Below, piece after piece: positions 28,015 to 38,799 of a DNA stretch of 64,000 nucleotides (position 1 is the stretch's first letter; each line of letters starts with the position of its first letter). The notes under the pieces are model-generated. The model searched no databases, was not told the DNA's origin, and was given only the letters and a program-made list of their open reading frames with translations. Made by a program: the position numbers and the translations under genes. This stretch comes from Euphorbia lathyris. Its lineage: Eukaryota > Streptophyta > Magnoliopsida > Malpighiales > Euphorbiaceae. Location: contig NC_088913.1 of the NCBI RefSeq assembly GCF_963576675.1, positions 997,001 to 1,061,000 on the forward strand, in the 5' to 3' direction.

Positions 28015-28851
28015 TTAGATGGTGATTCTGCCATGCTGGACCGGCAAAGTCAAGCATAATTCGGAGATATCAACCGTGGCCTTTAGGTTAGCCAGCAGAG
28101 GTCTTCCGATGATGGCATTGTAGGCCAAGGGGATATCGACCACCACCCATTCTGCAGTGTCCTCTACTTCCTTATCGCTTTCAATAAAGACTGTTGACAG
28201 GGAGATGACTCCCTTCACTGGGACTTCGATTTCCAACATGCCAACCATGGGGGAGGTCCCTGCTCGGAGGGCCGTGTGAGCATTTCTCATTGCACGGAGT
28301 GCCTTCCAGGTGAACAAGTTCACCGAGCTGCCTGTATCCACCATCACTCGATGCGTTTTAAAGCCGGCGATGTTGATGGTGACCACAAGTGCCTCCGAAT
28401 GGCTGGTCCGGAGTGGTGGCTGCAAAGTCAGGGTCTGATCAACTGCTTTTCTCTTTCGGGAGCTCTCTGAAGGCGTGCAGAGTGCCGGAGCTCCCTCCCT
28501 TATGATGTGGATCTCCCCGTGGTACCTAGGTCGCTTTGGCTCATCTGCTCGGTGGATGTCCCGTTGCTTCGGGCTCTGCTCCCTCTGCCTAACTACTTTT
28601 GGTGGCGCGCCTTGCTCATTTATCCACTCAATCTCTTTCTGGAGTTGGTAGCAGTTCTCTGTGGAGTGCCCGGAGGATTTGTGATACTTGCAGTACTCCT
28701 TTTCTACACGGGCTTTGGCTTTATCGATCGGCGGAGCCGGGTGTCCAAACCGATGAGGCTGGCTCTGAGCAGCATGATGCACCTCCTTCCCGCTGGATCG
28801 GTCCCCTCTGTGCTCAATGTTAGTTCGATGGACTCGAGCTAGGAAAGGCAT
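28015..28851 (-). pseudogene. E2 gag zinc knuckle and aspartic protease
   Basis: CKYHKSSGHSTENCYQL is the C-x2-H-x4-H-x4-C knuckle. HRVMVDTGSSVNLF holds the catalytic DTG of the retropepsin, and YNAIIGRPLL the second conserved strand (IIGRP). The protease would cut the gag-pol polyprotein. The frame is closed by nonsense codons on both sides. Confidence 0.85.
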
Positions 28852-28986
28852 CGGGGCCTCCTTACACGCCTTGCCTTCGTCACGTGCCTCTGCGGTCGGC
28901 CTGCTCCTTTCCTGTTTGTGTGTGTCGCCTTTGGCCTTGTCTCTTTCTGACTCTTCGTACCATGCGGGCTGGTCGCAGTCGTCATA

Positions 28987-30021
28987 CTAGACAAAGGTTT
29001 GTGCCATCGTCATGAGCTCTTCGAAGGATCGTGGAATCTTTCTGAAGCACTTCTGCTTTAGGGGCTCACACGAGGTCCCTTTTGCTAAGGCATCATAAGC
29101 CAGTTCGAGGTTGAGGCCTTTGACTTGAGAGGCCATATGGTGAAACCTGGAAAGAAAGTTGCGCAGTGGCTCAGTTGCTCGCTGTTTGAGCTTGTTGAGG
29201 TCTGAACTGATCTTCCTTACCTTCGCTGCCGCGGCGAAATGGGAGAGGAAAAGGTCCTTTAGGAGATCGAATGAGTCAATTGATTCTGGAGCGAGTCCTC
29301 GATACCACTCTTGCGCACTGGAAGAGAGTGTGGTCTGAAAAACTTTGCACATGATGTCCTCGTATTTTGAGTACAAGTTGATGGTACTCATGAAAGATGC
29401 CACGTGGTCGTTCGGGTCCTCGGTTCCCGAATACTGCGATAGCCGTGGAGCCTTCCAGTCTCGTGGGAACCTCGTCTCGATGATCCTTTGTACTAGCGGT
29501 GTTTTACTGGAGGTGATGCTTCCTCCCATGACGCCCCTGAGGGCCCTCTTGTCTAGAAAACGCTGGATCTTCAGCTCCAACATGTCTTCATTACTCGCGG
29601 CCGTTGTCTCATCGCGTCGCGCACCGCTCTCTCCGGTCGTGGCAGCTCCGGCGCCTCTCCCTGTGAGGACTCCGAGTCCTGAGGGCTCCCCCGGCAGCGC
29701 CCCCTCTCTTTGCATTTCTGCTGCTTCTTTAAGGTATTGCCAGATTTTGGCGTTCTCCTCTTGCAAGCTTCTCTGTTGATCTATGATCTTCTTTTGAGCC
29801 GCCGTAAGAATAGCCTATGTGGTCTGAAAACCTTGTATCGCACTGAGGAGCTGTGTGGTATTGTAAGTTTTTTCTTCTTCAGGGTTCACCTCCTCCATTA
29901 GTGGTCCCAGGTTTATAGGGAAAATTGGAATGGTCGGAATGGAACGCTCGATGTTAGTCATGGAGCTAGTTGCTCCTACTTCCGGCGCTAGTGTCGGAAC
30001 AGACTCAGTTGGGGTTTGCAT
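28987..30021 (-). pseudogene. E2 gag, N-terminal and capsid part
   Basis: ATG at 30021 (MQTPTESVPTLAPE) opens the frame. One nonsense codon at 29815 precedes the capsid part, which reads YSGTEDPNDHVASFM, SSSAQEWYRGL, LKDLFLSHF and LKQRATEPLRNFLSRF, the Retrotrans_gag domain. Only one gag core is present, in contrast to four in E1. The frame stops at 28987. Confidence 0.82.
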
Positions 30022-30050
30022 TTTGTTTGAAGCTCCGAGGTCACTTGTAA

Positions 30051-30068
30051 TCCACCTTCACTGCACCA
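30051..30068 (-). other. Primer-binding site of E2 (possibly tRNA-Phe)
   Basis: On the minus strand TGGTGCAGTGAAGGTGGA matches 15 of 18 bases complementary to the 3' end of plant tRNA-Phe as I remember it. It lies 13 bases after the presumed LTR end at 30082 and 29 bases before the gag ATG. Confidence 0.45.
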
Positions 30069-30081
30069 AATAATTAGGGAA

Positions 30082-30371
30082 TGCGCAACAGTGATCTGGG
30101 TCCTCGTCGGGAAGGTCTGGCTTCTTCGGGGGTCGTCTCTGCGCGGGGAAAGGTCCATGCGGATGCTCCGACGGTCAAGACAGTTAGTAGTTCGAGAGTG
30201 TACTCTAATCAAATGAGAGTGAGGCAGAAAATAGTTACCCGATCCCCTTTCCTTCCTTCATTGGTATATTTATAGTGAATTGTCTTGGGCCTGTGGGCCT
30301 TCTGTTACCCTGGCCCTTTCGTTGGTCGGGCTCCGTTGGGCCTCTTGGGCCTAAGTGATATTCCGAATCAG
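30082..30371 (-). repeat. Truncated 5' LTR of E2
   Basis: On the minus strand the segment ends ...TGTTGCGCA before the primer site. A TATA-like word (ACTATAAATATACC, about 30264-30277) lies inside it. It is cut at 30371/30372 by the end of E3, so the LTR start is missing. Confidence 0.55.
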
Positions 30372-31658
30372 GAACTATTTAAAATTTTGTCCGTTAAGGC
30401 TGACTTCTTTTCTTAAGAAAAGGTTTACACATCGGCACTAAGTAGTTTTAAGACACAAGCTTAGTCAACTTGTGACTAAGTCTGCTTCTTTCCTTGAGTC
30501 TGGAGATAGCACTTAAAGTCTATTCCTGAACTCAGCTTCTTAGTGCACTCAACTCAGCATGAGTTCGTTACTTAGTCAGTTTTATAGCAAGCAATATATA
30601 AAGGAGTTTAAGGGTTACAAATATGTTACTCATCAGACATATCCTGGTTCGGCCTCTCCGCCTACGTCCAGTCCCCGGAACGCGTTCCGAGCCTTTTGAA
30701 TTCTCTACTGAGCTCTTTAAAGGTAGAGCATGAAACCTTTTACAATAGAAGCTGAGTATACAAGAGTACCTTCCTCTATACCTCTACTCACTCCTATAAC
30801 TACCGTTGAGTACTATAACCGAGTACTCAGCCTCTCCTTTTTATTCTTCTAGAGATGATAAAGTGTTTGTCCTAAACAACAATTGCTAGGACACTTTAGA
30901 TGATTGAAATCACTCTAGACTTTTACACAATGATTGGAAATTGGTGTAAGATTTTTCTTTGCTTTTCTCACAGAACTTCAAGTATGAATTTTGTCAGCGT
31001 TTTGACTAATTGAAGATCTGCATCGAATGAAGCAATTGAGAGGCCTTTATATAGTGACACTTCAAGCACCGGTGATTTCGAATTTCGAAATAACCGTTGG
31101 AGGCAAACGGCTTCCTGTCGTTGTCACTCAAGACGTGCTCAGTGTCGTTGGCCAATGAGGTTCTTGCATCTTCTGTCTACAGCAGTGCTCAGCAGCTTTT
31201 CGTTAGAAAAACAGAATGTTTCAACATTTACGGCAAAGTCTTCCAGACAGCTTCCTGCGCCTTCTGAACTTTACCCAAAGTAGAAATACTTTGTCTATAA
31301 GTTGGTTCTGTTCTGCCGCTGACCTGACTGCATTGTCGCTCAACTCAGCAGCTTCCTCTTGAAGCTTTTGTTAGAAGGCTTCTCGATCCTTCTTCATGCT
31401 GAGTCGTCGTTTCACTTGATACGACTGCGTTTTATCTTCTTAGGCCGCGAGGTCTTGATCTGTTGACTTGGGCTTGACTTCCATTTATGAGCTTTAAGAC
31501 TTTTTATCTTAATGTCTTATAAATCAATTAACTCAACATTGAACAAACACAATAGTGTGAATAAATCAAAGCGTTTAAATTTAATGTGTTAGAATATTTT
31601 TTATCATTTACTTAAATACTTTTGTCAAATCAAAATCATGTGGAAAGGTGTTTCAACA
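30372..31658 (-). repeat. E3 3' LTR, truncated at its outer end
   Basis: It matches 40613-41899 almost base for base (1287 bp) and starts on the minus strand with TGTTGAAACACC at 31658. The last 48 bp (counterpart of 40565-40612) are absent, replaced by the E2 LTR. Confidence 0.9.
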
Positions 31659-31660
31659 AA

Positions 31661-31673
31661 CTCCCCCATTTTG
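31661..31673 (-). other. Polypurine tract of E3
   Basis: On the minus strand AAAATGGGGGAG immediately precedes the 3' LTR, the standard plus-strand primer of plant copia elements. Confidence 0.8.
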
Positions 31674-32192
31674 ATGTTGGAAAAAATATTCAGTCAAGAA
31701 CTCAGTGTTGAGCTCCCCCATGATAGTTGACCTTATATTACTCAGGATACTCCCCCGTAAGGGTTGAGCTACTGACTTAGCTTTACTTTAAACATTTTAA
31801 GGTTTAATCAAGTAAGTCTAAGGTTAGTTTTCAGAAATAGGTCAGCTTATGGAACATATTCTTTTTAACTCAGTTTATGCGGAAGATTTAGATATCAGAG
31901 AGCGCTAAGTATATCTTTATTCAATGTGTTTTAGTTAAGAAGACATGTAAAAGAGGTCAACTTATAAATCAACACAACATACAATCATAGAGCAATGTAG
32001 ATAATTAACACAGTTGTTTTAATAAAGATGTGTTAGAGTTTATCACAAAACATAAGTAAGCATCACATAAGATTGGTCAATTTTGAAAAGGTAGATGCAT
32101 GCATAGTTTTGTATTCAGGGTCAGCACAACAAAATGCATAAGGGAAAGACTACAAGTTTTTTTAAAATCTAAGTCTAGCAATCCTAGCCAAG

Positions 32193-35100
32193 CTATTTTT
32201 TCTTGTAGTTGAGTTGGGCTTCATGCTCTTTAGCTTTTCCTTTTCCCTTGAATTTCTGCTGACTTCCTGATGCTTCCCCTGATTGTTGAGTTCTTTGAGC
32301 TTGTTCTTTCTCCCCTGTTTTGCCACCATCGGGAGGAGGAGGAATGAAGGTGTCGTCAATGGCAGCATGACTTAAGCGGTTAGAGAATGCCTTAAGCCTG
32401 CGTGTGCTTTCATTGATGCCATCAAAAACAGGAACATCCTCATCCAAGACAGAACGTGGAATCCTGATAGCCGAGGCACTGAGCATACTCAGGATGTATG
32501 CTTGAGACTTTCCAACCCAAGTTATACTGTCAGTTAGCATGGCAAAGGCTTGATGAAACATCTTTAGCAAGGCCGTGTCAAAATACTAACGTTGAGCATT
32601 TGAGTGGCGCACATGGTTGAAAGTGACTCGAGAGTACTTCAGAATTTCATTCGTCTTGAGTTGGTCAGTTTCCATCTCTTCCTTACTCAAGTTGAGTAGA
32701 CGGACAACCTCACTGATTTGCTCAATGGAGCATTGGGAGGAGGAAGAGAGTTGCTCATTTGTTCTGGCTTGCTCAGTGTGAAGCTGGTTAAAGAGTTGAT
32801 GAACTTCATCTGAAGTTGCATACATTGTGTTCGCAGCTAACAGTTGATGAAGTTGACCCTGTAGAGAGTTCATGTGATTGACCATTGTCAGCTGGAGTTT
32901 GGCCAGCTTTGTTATTGATTCCTGTCTGGGCTGTTGAGGTTGAAGTGAAGTCATGACACTCAGAAGATCCTTAAGACCCTTAATTTCTGTGAGAAGCTGA
33001 GTGACAGATGAGAGCTGAGTTGGCTCAACAGGAACTGACCCAGCGGCATCGATATTTGTTTGATGGAGGTCCTGGAGCAAAGCTTGAGCTGAGTCAATAA
33101 TTCTTCGACCAGACTCAGAGGCATTCAGATACGAGAAGGATCCATCATTATTTGGCCCAGTTGTCGGAGTACGAGTAGAACCGGATTGTTGTGGTATTTG
33201 GTTATGCTCAATATTAGAAGTGCCAGCATTATCAGCGGCTGGTCTTGAGTTTAGATTTCTAGTAGAAGCTGACTGGATGATATTCTGCACTTGTATTTAT
33301 GGAAGAGAATGATCGGCATAATTATCTACTTGCTCAGTGTCAGGCTGAAACTGACTGGTTTCAGGAGGTTGAGGAATTTCAGCATTGACCTGAGCAGGCA
33401 TTTCCTTAGCTATCTCAATATATTGAGGAGCAGGAACTTCGAGCACTTGCTCGGGATCATCTTGGCTTGGGGGAGCAGTTGAGTTGGCATGTTCCTTAGG
33501 ATTAGAAACAGAGGCTTGCTTTTCCTGTTGCTCTGGTGGAGACTCAATGGTATTTGAGAAGAACTTAAATTGCATATCTGATAGGTCAGTGATCTGATCC
33601 CGCAGAGGTGAGTCACTCATGAGGTCAATGACAGGGGATAGATGTGCCTTCTTCTTAAGTCTCCTTAACTTCATAGTCTTTTGAGGAGAGGGGTCAGCAG
33701 GAATAGACTCAATAGAGTCAGTAGGTGAAGTTTCCCCTTGAACAGTGTGTTCCTTTGCTGTTGGCTCAGCTTCTTCTTCTTCAACCTGCTCAGTGTAGGT
33801 TGCTTCATGTTGTTCAACATCTGATGGCTCATGTTGCTCATCATCCACTGTTTCCTCATTATCAAACTGACAACCTAGTTCTTCTTCATCTTGTTCACCT
33901 TGTGGTTGCTCAATATCAACGCCAAGACTTCGTGCAAAGTGTTAGTCAGCAGGAATGACGAAGTCAGTGGGAGGTGCATTGATGGGACTCAACCCAGAAG
34001 TGATTTTCTTCTTCTTTCTCAGTGGTTGCTCATCAGTGTCCTCTTTCTCTTCTACCTCAGGCTCAGCTTGCCTTTTGAGGTTTTCCGTTGACTTAGGTCC
34101 AACCTGACCTTGTTGAATTTGAGGCTTAGTTCCTCTGGACACAAACTTAAGCTTTTTCAGTGGAGAAACAGCGTCTCTAGAGGGGCTTTGAACAACTTTC
34201 CTCTTTCTTTCCTTATTTCCTTTACGGGTCTGCATCCCCTCGGTTTCTTGAACAGCGGCCCCTTTCCCTTTCTTGGGCACGATTGGTTGATCGTAGAATA
34301 AACCAAACAGTGCAGCTGTAGTGATTTCTGTTCCCCAAGTGTGGATTTCCTCAACCAAGCTCACCCGGTGATCTTTGAGGATTCTGGTGATAATGGAGCC
34401 TAACCTAAGGGTTCCAGTACTTCTTTGAAACCCACCGATTATAAAGACAGGCATGTTGATCGGCTTATAGGTCAGCATGTGCCAGATCAAGCACTGCTCA
34501 AAGTTTGTCGCTGAGTTGGTGGAGTTGACCTTAGGGAAGAGGAAATTGGTCAGTATGTAGTGAGCCATATTTTGATGTTGACCCATGGAGGTACTCGAAA
34601 TTTCCCCTACTTGACCAGGAGGTTTACAGAACTCAGTGGAGTACTCAATCTTATCTTGGTCACCTGATTTTCTGAGTTGAGCTCCTTCATTTTTCAGTTT
34701 GAGCAACGAGGCAAAGTAAGCAGGGTTGATGAAGATATCCTTCCCTCGAACCTTGGTGACCATGTAGTCCCGATTATCATCCGCGGCTCTTAGGTTAGCG
34801 TAGAATTCCTTCACTAACTCAGGATAGGTAGCTTCGCGAACTGAGAACAGCTCGGTCCAGCCGTTCTTTTTGATCCACTCACAGAAGGGTTGCTCAGCTT
34901 CCACAAAGCCCTTTGAAAACCATCGAGAGTGGTCAACCTTATACCCCCTTACGCTCTCATAGACTAGAGAGTAGGTATGTTCTACGGGTTTCTTTACCTT
35001 GTCCTGCTTTTGCTTCCCTTTCGAGGAGGTAGCTTGGTCAGCTTTGGTTTTCCTCCTTGGTGTAGTGACCTTTGAGTGGTCACGCTGACTAGTTTCGTGA

Positions 35101-35210
35101 GACTTGGTGGGAGTCTCGCTATGTTCCTGCTGAGCAGGAGATTGAGGGTTTTCATCGAAGCGATTATCGGTGTAACCGGCACCAGAGACATTCTGAGAAT
35201 CTTTTGTCAT
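32193..35210 (-). pseudogene. E3 third ORF: env-like / putative plant transposon protein
   Basis: ATG at 35210 starts a frame of about 1005 codons to the TAG at 32193. It is broken only by three in-frame nonsense codons at 33942-33944, 33297-33299 and 32586-32588, with no frameshift. The N-terminal third is basic and Ser/Thr-rich (KTKADQATSSKGKQKQDKVK). It is followed by the block SLVYESVRGYKVDHSRWFSK, FYANLRAADDNRDYMVTKVRG and GTLRLGSIITRILKDH, which resembles the putative plant transposon protein family (PF20167). The C-terminal half is acidic and Gln/Glu-rich with heptad-like stretches. Sirevirus third ORFs are called env-like, but I see no clear signal peptide or membrane segment here. 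Its function is unknown. Confidence 0.75.
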
Positions 35211-35596
35211 GATTCTTAGAGAAGTTTGAAAAGTTTGGGAATTTTAGAGAGAAAAGGATTTGAATACCAGAGATTTCTAAGCGTGAAGAAGTAAAAGTAG
35301 GAAATCGTCCACTATTTATAGAGGTGTCGAGTTGATCTGAAGCGTTGAGGTGGCCGTTTGACCTCGAGATACTCAATCGACAAAGATTCTGGCATTTATG
35401 ACACATTTGGCGCATGTATTTTCTAATTATTACGCATACGTCATCATAGGTGGCTATTTAATTCGCGTGTTATGCATTAAATTTTGCAACGGATCTTTAC
35501 TCAGTGTTAGGGATTTCAAACGTTTAAAGTTCTGAGTAGTCAGTGTTACACAAAGGAATAATTCGTATGCTTAGTAGCTCAGCTTAAGATAAACAC

Positions 35597-36922
35597 TCAG
35601 CATGTATATCTACTCAGCATACGTATATCACATATTATACTTGGAATGTATTGAAGAGGATTAAACATACCAATAGCTTCTCTAAGTATGTTGAATTGCT
35701 CACGAGCTAGTGGCTTTGTGAAGATATCAGCAAGCTGCTCATCCGTTGGGACATAGGTCAGCTTGATCTCTCCTTTGAGTACATGATCTCTGATGAAGTG
35801 ATGTCTTATACTGACATGCTTCATCCTGTTGTGCTGGATTGGGCTCTTTGATAGGTCAATGGCACTCTTGTTGTCACATTTGACTTCAATTGTTTTAGTC
35901 TGAACGCCATAATCTTCAAGCTGTTGCTTAATCCATAGGACTTGAGCAACACAGCTTCCAGCAGCAATGTACTCAGCTTCAGTGGTTGGCAGGGCTACTG
36001 ACGCCTGCTTCTTGCTGAACCAGGACACAAGACAACTTCCAAGGAAGTGGCATCCTCCTGAGGTGCTTTTTCGTTCAAGCTTGTCTCGTCCGTAGTCAGC
36101 GTCAGTGTATCCAATGAGTGTGAAATCATGAGTATTGGGATACCACAAACCCGCATTCACTGAGCCTTGCAAATATCTAAGGATTCTTTTTACAACTATG
36201 TAATGAGATTCCTTAGGGTTAGATTGATATCTAGCACAATAACATACTGAGAACTGAATGTCCGGCCTACTAGCAATTAAATAGAGTAAAGAACCAATCA
36301 TACCTCGGAACAATCTGTTGTCTACTGACTTACCATTTTCATCAGCGTAGAGGACAATGTCAGTGCCCATAGGGGTAGATATTGACTTGCAATTCTCAAG
36401 TTCATACTTCTTCAATATCTCCTTAGCATACTTAGTTTGACTGATGAAGATGCCATTTTTCCCTTGTTTGATTTGAAGTCCAAGGAAGAAGTTAAGTTCT
36501 CCCATCATTGACATTTCAAACTCAGTCTACATCTGCTTACTAAATTCCTTGCACATTGACTCGTTAGTGGCACCAAAAATAATGTCATCAACATATATCT
36601 GAGCCAGTAGGGTATCTTTACCCTTTCTCTTAATGAATAAGGTTGTATCAGATTTACCTCTGACATAATTTCTAGTCAGCATGAAACTGGTCAACCTCCC
36701 ATACCAAGCACGTGGTGCTTGTTTGAGACCATACAGAGCCTTTTTGAGTTTATAAATGTGGTTTGGGAACCTGGGATCCTCAAACCCTGGGGGCTGATTA
36801 ACATAGACTTCCTCATTTATAACTCCATTAAGGAATGCACTCTTAACATCCATTTGAAATAATTTAAAGTTCATATAACTTGCATACCCACATAAAATTC
36901 TTATAGCCTCTAGCCTTGCCAC
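35597..36922 (-). pseudogene. E3 reverse transcriptase and RNase H (copia type)
   Basis: It reads MDVKSAFLNG, YVNQPPGFEDP, ALYGLKQAPRAWY and catalytic YVDDIIFGATN (RT). The RNase H part has GYTDADYGRDKLERKSTSGG, ALPTTEAEYIAA and CDNKSAI, ending TKPLAREQF. One nonsense codon at 36527 divides RT from the rest, in the same frame. Together these copy the element RNA and remove the template. Confidence 0.9.
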
Positions 36923-37009
36923 TGGGGCGAAGGTCTCACCGTAGTCAATACCATCTTGCTAACTGTAGCCCTGAGCTACAAGTCTTGCTTTGTTCTTGAC
37001 CACGTTCCC

Positions 37010-37969
37010 TTATTCGTCCAGCTTGTTGCGGAAGACCCATCTTGTTCCTATGGTCTTCTGGCTTCTTGGTTTTGGCACTAAGTCACATACTTCATTTCTT
37101 CTGAACTGATCAAGTTCTTCTTGCATTGCATTCATCCAGAACTCATCGTACTCAGCTTCAGCGAAGTTCTTTGGTTCATGAACTGAGACGAATGCTACGT
37201 TGCTAAGGTATCTCCTGAGTTGATTTCTCATCATCAGGGTGTTTTCAGCAGCATCAAGAATGGCACTTTCTGAGTGTCCTCTTGGTATTCTGATCTCTTT
37301 TGGAAGAGTGATGTCTTGAGCTGGTTGTGTTTCAACAATCTCTGCAGGTGTAGATTGGTCAGTGAAAACAATTTGGGTTTCACTTTTACCTTTGGTCAGC
37401 CCTTGAGGTAGTGACTCATCGGCTGTTTCTTGGTCAGTGGGTGCTGAGTATGGATCATCCTCAGTCAGCTGCTTATCTTTTCCTGCAGGATTAGTTTCAT
37501 CGAACTCAACGTGTACTGACTCTTCTAGGACCTGAGTTCGTTTATTGAAAACTCTATATGCTTTACTGTTTGTTGAGTAGCCTAAAAAGATAGCTTCATC
37601 AGCTTTTGAATCAAACTTAGCAAGGCTAGCTTTGGTATTTAGAATAAAACATTTACAACCAAAGGCACGAAAGTATCCAATGTTGGGCTTTCGTCCTTTC
37701 CAAAGTTCGTAGGGAGTCTTCTTTAATATGGGTCTGACTAGAGCCCTATTAAGTATGTAGAACACTGTGTTGACAGCTTCTCCCCAAAAGTACTTTGGAA
37801 GCCTATGCTCACTCAGCATTGTCCTGGCTATTTCAACCAAGGTTCTGTTTTTCCTTTCAACAACCCCATTCTGTTGAGGCGTTCTAGGAGCAGAAAAATT
37901 ATGGTCAATGCCGTTGGCTTCACAGAATTCAACAAACTGTTGGTTTTTTGAATTCTCCACCATTATCAC
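37010..37969 (-). pseudogene. E3 integrase C-terminal half and start of RT
   Basis: NFSAPRTPQQNGVVERKNRTL carries the catalytic E of the copia integrase. LNRALVRPILKKTPYELWKG and FNKRTQVLEESVHVEFDE are typical of the C-terminal region, and ALQEELDQF-like MNAMQEELDQFRRNEVCDLV starts the RT. It overlaps the upstream protease-integrase frame by about 40 bases in another frame (frameshift at 37929-37969). Nonsense codons at 37010 and near 36960 separate it from the RT piece. Confidence 0.88.
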
Positions 37970-38777
37970 TTCGGATGTGAGCTAACTTAAGGTCTTTATC
38001 ATTTTCAAGTTTTCTTACTAAAGTTGAAAACGTCTCAAAGGTTTCATCCTTGCTACTCAGCAAGATGATCCAAGTGTACCGAGAAAAGTCATCTACAATG
38101 ACCAAGGAAAATCTTCTACCACCCAAGCTCAGCGGCTGGACTGGACCGAAGAGATCCAAGTGTAGCAACTCTAATGGACGCTTAGTTGAGACAATGTTTT
38201 TACTATGAAAAGATTGTTTGGTTTGTTTTCCAGCTTGACAAGCGTTGCATAATTGATCTTTTTCGAACTTAAGTTCTGGTAGTCCCACAACTAATTGCTT
38301 TCTTGCTAATTTGGCCAGGAGGTCCATGCTTACATGACCAAGTCTCCTGTGCCATAGCCAGGAATTTTCTTCCTTTGACACAAAGCATACAGTTTTTGAA
38401 AATTTCTTTTCTAAATTCAGCATAAAGACATTATCAATACGAGGGGCAGTTAAAATCAACTCATTTGGTTTACCCTCGAATATTTTACATCCAGTGTCAT
38501 CAAATATAACTTTTCTCCCATTATCATATAGCTGAGCTATGCTGAGTAAGTTATATTTGAGTCCGCTGACTAGGGAGACTGACTCAATAGTAGGATTACC
38601 ACCAACGGTTCCTGACCCTACTATCTTACCCTTTTTGTTGTCTCCGAAACTTACACTTCCACCTCGTTTACGCACAAATGTGATGAACTGAGTTTCATCA
38701 CCAGTCATATGCCTCGAGCATGCGCTGTCAATGTACCACATCTTTGACTTCTCAGCACACCTCAAGCTTAACTGCAA
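37929..38777 (-). pseudogene. E3 protease and integrase N-terminal half
   Basis: MWYIDSACSRHMTGD is the copia aspartic protease site; most relatives have DSGCS, so the Gly-to-Ala change is notable. The gag-pre-integrase zinc region (WHRRLGHVSMDLLAKL ... CNACQAGKQTK) and the integrase core follow, with first D in LLHLDLFGPV and second D in HIRSDNGGEF. Confidence 0.88.
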
Positions 38778-38799
38778 TATAGCTAGTTAAATTTGGGTA

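Larger units (their letters stand above)
21801..30371 (-). mobile_element. E2: degraded Tat-type Ty3/gypsy element (right part; left part 2061-3683)
   Basis: On the minus strand, from right to left: truncated 5' LTR (30082-30371), primer site (30051-30068), gag-protease-RT-aRNase H-integrase in fragments (30021-25065), a 125-bp tandem array (25023-24306), then passenger genes on the opposite strand. E1 splits it at 3683/21801. The element is older than E1 and E3, with many stops, at least two frameshifts and a deletion of the first RNase H. I did not find its 3' LTR; it should lie left of about 2100 and may be lost. Confidence 0.75.

Noticed and set aside
25627..29900. Plus-strand frames opposite E2 gag-pol
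   Set aside because: They mirror the coding bias of the minus-strand gag-pol; none has an independent domain.
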